Of a DNA stretch of 7,901 nucleotides, positions 4,894 to 7,901 are shown one piece after another. Numbering within the stretch: position 1 is the stretch's first letter; the number at the start of each line of letters is the position of its first letter. The DNA is from Chloroflexota bacterium. Its GTDB lineage: Bacteria > Chloroflexota > Anaerolineae > J102. The position numbers were made by a program, and so were the translations under genes. The notes beneath the pieces were generated by a model. The model saw only the letters and a program-made list of their open reading frames with translations. It made no database searches and was not told the origin of the DNA. The stretch lies in contig JAADFV010000079.1 in assembly GCA_013152695.1 (NCBI GenBank), forward strand, positions 1 through 7,901, written 5' to 3'.

Positions 4894-7856
4894 AAATTAC
4901 TGTATATCACACTGGTGGATGTCCGCCCATCGACTTTGATGGTAAGAGGATGATCCAAATGCACATGCGCGACATACTCACTCTCAGTAGTGGGGGGTAA
5001 GGATGTCAGCCAATCCCAAAGCAAAAAATCAGGAGGCTTCTGACTAACGCTGATGTAGCTGATTCCTAAGGTCACAAGATTATGGAAGAAGTGAGAGCCA
5101 TGGGAGGGTTCTACGTTGAGATCGTTCAAAGGTGTTTCGACAATAGCGCCCACTCCAGAAATATCAAACCAACGTACGGGGATGCCCAACCAGCGGTCGG
5201 CAGTGCCCCAACGCCCCGGCCCGATAAGTACATATTTGCGGTCTTTCTGCAGCAACTGAGCGTTGATCCGGCTAATTTGCTCAGCAATGAGCTGGGTTTT
5301 GCTACGATCGAACACATCCGGTTTGACATAGACGATATCGGCAATTGAATCGCTGAAAACATTGCCCAAAGCCTTTGTTGCATAGCAAAAAGCTTTGCTA
5401 ATTTCTTCGTAGGTAATGTCGACATGGGCCAATTCGGCACGGGCGGTCATGGGGCGCATCTGCAAAAAGGCAAATTCCGGTTTGCAGTGCGGGCCTTCCC
5501 GCAAATTGACCGAAAACTCAATCTCGACAGGAGTTCCCATACTTTCCTGCCCAATCTTCATGACATCGATAAGCAACTCGGCCAGAGGAAGCTGCTTGTA
5601 CTTGAGGATGGAGGCGAAGGTCACCACAGGATAACCCGGCAAGTCGATGGTATCACGAATACGGTTTTCTGCAGGGATATAGGTGCTGGAGACCATACGG
5701 ATAGGTGCTTCGTCGCGGGCATCGGCAATTTCTCGCTGAATCAGGTTTTCCCGGTCACTGATATCGAGATCGTGCAAATCTTTGCCCATGCGTAAGGCAT
5801 AAAAGTAGCGTTGTGCATTTTCGAGAGTGGCTTCGACAGAAGTATGCTGGGGTAACAGTTGAGGATGTTTTGGTGCAAATCGTAGAGTCTGCTCCCCTTC
5901 AACCACAGCCCTACCCAACCCGACCGCTATCGTTGCTAAACCATCTTCGGGCTTTGTGCGCGCAAAAGGATAGTAATTGTACGACTGAACCACTCCGGAA
6001 AGAAGAGGATAGAAATAATCGCCGTAACGTTCTCCCACCAGCTGCTGAATAATGACCGCCATTTGCTCCTCTTCCGTACGACGACCGACCCGCTCCGAGA
6101 AAGCCTTTGGCCCCTGAAAATAGGTCGAGGCGTAGACGAGTTTGATGGCATAAATCAGATGTTGAAGGCGCCTTTCCAGGCTGGGATGCTCGTTGGGAAG
6201 CATATAAGTGCGATAGAGGCCAGCATAGGCGCGGAACTGCGCATCTTCCAGCAGGCTCGAAGAACGCACGGCCAGGGGGTAACGCACCTGCGCAAGGTAG
6301 GCGCGTAAATCTTTTTTAAGATTCTTAGGGAAAGTGCCTTGAAGAAATCGCCTTGCAATTTCCTGGTCGGAAAGATCAGCTTCGGCCAGGTACTGGAGAT
6401 GATTTTCTGCCACAAACGCCTCGAAACCTTCGGTTGTAATGACCAATGTTCGCGGTACAAATAAGTGGAAATCTTCGTATTTTTGGCGTAAATCCTGCCG
6501 TTGCCGTAACAGCCAGGAAACAAAGGCCAGCCCCCGGCCTTTACCCCCCAGAGAACCCTGCCCAATCTTATAAAATCTAATCACGGGATCAATATCGTGT
6601 GGATCGAAATCTGCGACGATCCCTCGTTGCCGTTCCCGGCGGTGGGCATGCAGCACCGAGACCATGTGTCGTCTCAATGCCTCGACATTGTCATAATCGG
6701 CAATGGCTGTCTCGCGTATGTAGGAAGCGAGTACTGTTTCTGTGCGTGTGAACAGCCAGCGAGAAAAATCATTCCGGCTACCATGATAAAGAATCGATTC
6801 GTCGGGAACGGTGCGTAGAGCCCGTTCCAGTGAACGTAAATCCCAGGCCCTTCCAACCTCTGTTCCATCAGGCATGCGAAAGATGAAATCACCAAAAGCA
6901 AGGCCGTACACAAAAAAGTTATGTATCTCCTCTCGTAGGGTCGGAGAAGTTTTGTCGAGAAAAGCCACATTAGTCCGGGCGGCGCGGGCGGCGTTGTTTG
7001 GATCGACGCTGGTAAGCAGCAGAGAAATATCGAATCGTCGTTTTTTGATGGCCTGGAGCAAATCCCAACCGGCATTCTTATCGAGAACGCCCTCGCGCGG
7101 AAATTCGACATCAGAAATAACGCCCAGGACATAGGGCTCGAATTGCTCAAAAAGCTGCCAGGCCTCTTCATAATTCTCGGCCAAGAGGATTTTGGGGCGG
7201 GCACGCATGGTAAGCAAGCGATGCTCTTCATTCAGTGTGCTTTCAAGCACAGAGCGGGTTTGGCTAACCAGCTCTTTGTACAACAAAGGCAGGAGTGTGG
7301 AAATATGTTCGGGGGAGTTCTCGACAAAGAGAATGATGCGTACCCCAGCTACATCTGTATCATGCTCTGCATTCCAGTGATCTTCGATATTTTTGACGAC
7401 GGCCATCAAGAGATCGGCATTGCCATACCATACCAGGTGCCGGTCGATGCCGGGGGGTCTTTCGTGGGCTGCAAAATAGAGATCGAGGGGGGCAAGGCTG
7501 TGCGATAAGAGAACGACGGGGATGTTTTTCTTTTTCTTGATCTCGGCCCCTAACATGTAGGCATCCATGTCGGCGACCCGAGGCATGGTGATCACCAAAT
7601 CAAAGTCTCGCTCCTCTAGCATGGCCAAGGCCTTCTCTGCCGATGCCACCCACGTAAGGCGAGGGGGGCGACTGAGGTTAAGACCGCGATATTCGTTGAC
7701 AATACGTTCGGAGAGACGTCCGTCTTCCTCCAGCATCCAGGCATCGTAGGGGGTAGACACCAGCAAGATGTCACGCACTTTGCGCGCCATCAATTCATGG
7801 AAAATTTTGAACCTTGAGTCGGAGGCTTGGATAAAGGAAGTGTCGAGTTCTGACAT
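4869..7856 (-). CDS. Receiver-like / PPDK N-terminal (PEP/pyruvate-binding) hybrid protein of unknown function
   Basis: This is a 995-residue soluble protein. Residues 28-160 form a degenerate receiver domain: Met91 stands where the phospho-Asp would be. Residues 172-315 form a second receiver-like domain that keeps Glu179, Asp249, Thr282 and Lys302. A linker (316-428) has the block VPDESILYHGSRNDFSRWL (350-368). Residues 429-805 are a PPDK_N ATP-grasp-like domain: GSLGGKGRGL (434-443), VRSSSLLEDA (530-539), IQQLVG (603-608), EIEF (778-781) and LQMRPMT (798-804). In PEP synthase and PPDK this domain binds ATP and phosphorylates a histidine on a swivelling domain. Here the standard phosphohistidine and PEP-binding barrel domains are absent. 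Instead, 806-995 is an uncharacterised domain with IGPGRWG (878-884), LGIPVRW (890-896) and GSHFFHNL (920-927). I recall similar long proteins annotated as PEP/pyruvate-binding in Bacteroidetes and Chloroflexota. A full PEP synthase function is unlikely; a phosphotransfer or signalling role is inferred. ATG 7856 is the first start seen, without a Shine-Dalgarno. Confidence 0.88.
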   Translation of the reverse strand: MSELDTSFIQASDSRFKIFHELMARKVRDILLVSTPYDAWMLEEDGRLSERIVNEYRGLNLSRPPRLTWVASAEKALAMLEERDFDLVITMPRVADMDAYMLGAEIKKKKNIPVVLLSHSLAPLDLYFAAHERPPGIDRHLVWYGNADLLMAVVKNIEDHWNAEHDTDVAGVRIILFVENSPEHISTLLPLLYKELVSQTRSVLESTLNEEHRLLTMRARPKILLAENYEEAWQLFEQFEPYVLGVISDVEFPREGVLDKNAGWDLLQAIKKRRFDISLLLTSVDPNNAARAARTNVAFLDKTSPTLREEIHNFFVYGLAFGDFIFRMPDGTEVGRAWDLRSLERALRTVPDESILYHGSRNDFSRWLFTRTETVLASYIRETAIADYDNVEALRRHMVSVLHAHRRERQRGIVADFDPHDIDPVIRFYKIGQGSLGGKGRGLAFVSWLLRQRQDLRQKYEDFHLFVPRTLVITTEGFEAFVAENHLQYLAEADLSDQEIARRFLQGTFPKNLKKDLRAYLAQVRYPLAVRSSSLLEDAQFRAYAGLYRTYMLPNEHPSLERRLQHLIYAIKLVYASTYFQGPKAFSERVGRRTEEEQMAVIIQQLVGERYGDYFYPLLSGVVQSYNYYPFARTKPEDGLATIAVGLGRAVVEGEQTLRFAPKHPQLLPQHTSVEATLENAQRYFYALRMGKDLHDLDISDRENLIQREIADARDEAPIRMVSSTYIPAENRIRDTIDLPGYPVVTFASILKYKQLPLAELLIDVMKIGQESMGTPVEIEFSVNLREGPHCKPEFAFLQMRPMTARAELAHVDITYEEISKAFCYATKALGNVFSDSIADIVYVKPDVFDRSKTQLIAEQISRINAQLLQKDRKYVLIGPGRWGTADRWLGIPVRWFDISGVGAIVETPLNDLNVEPSHGSHFFHNLVTLGISYISVSQKPPDFLLWDWLTSLPPTTESEYVAHVHLDHPLTIKVDGRTSTSVIYSNFYEKIHKN

Positions 7857-7901
7857 GGTGTTGTTTCGAAAATGGGGGGATATGTGGCTCGTTGACGGCA
7901 G

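Noticed and set aside
4869..7856. Annotation as a functional PEP synthase or PPDK
   Set aside because: Only the ATP-binding N-terminal domain is recognisable. The standard phosphohistidine motif and PEP-binding barrel are not present.

Overview
The window is a block of five genes, all on the minus strand, so transcription runs from high to low coordinates. Base composition is close to half G+C, and no RNA gene, mobile element or CRISPR array is visible. The O-antigen ligase/polymerase-like protein has blocks (FFNVYS..VFEPDK near the start, WGSYQRLQGTYT, QSRGPWLG, RPLIGYGPES, DRSHNETFD) that I associate with Chloroflexota proteins. The SufR-like regulator and the receiver/PPDK-N hybrid fit the same phylum. 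Chloroflexota is therefore my best guess, with class undetermined. This is a judgement from remembered family sequences, not from a search.

Layout in transcription order. (1) 7856-4869: a 995-residue protein with two receiver-like domains, a pyruvate phosphate dikinase/PEP synthase-type ATP-binding domain and an uncharacterised C-terminal domain. It lacks the usual phosphohistidine and PEP-binding domains. (2) 4827-4072: a winged-helix regulator of the SufR type with a C-terminal cysteine cluster. A near-consensus sigma-70 promoter (TTGACA-17-TAGAAT) lies directly in front of it, and its -35 box contains the stop codon of gene 1. (3) 4088-3045: moaA, GTP 3',8-cyclase of molybdenum cofactor synthesis, overlapping the regulator by 17 bases. 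(4) 3011-1884: a GT4-family glycosyltransferase. (5) 1733 to the left edge: the N-terminal 577 codons of a polytopic Wzy_C-family membrane protein, cut by the window end.

The regulator and moaA look like one unit: a probable Fe-S-sensing repressor translated with an enzyme that needs two [4Fe-4S] clusters. The glycosyltransferase follows moaA after only 33 bases and could be co-transcribed. With the ligase/polymerase it suggests a surface polysaccharide locus extending to the left. The only sizeable gap is 150 bases (1734-1883). It holds no convincing promoter or terminator, but does hold a curious membrane-segment-like reading directly after the glycosyltransferase stop codon.

The most unusual items are the architecture of the 995-residue protein, the promoter buried in its 3' end that yields an almost leaderless regulator mRNA, and the absence of a recognisable Shine-Dalgarno sequence before all five genes.
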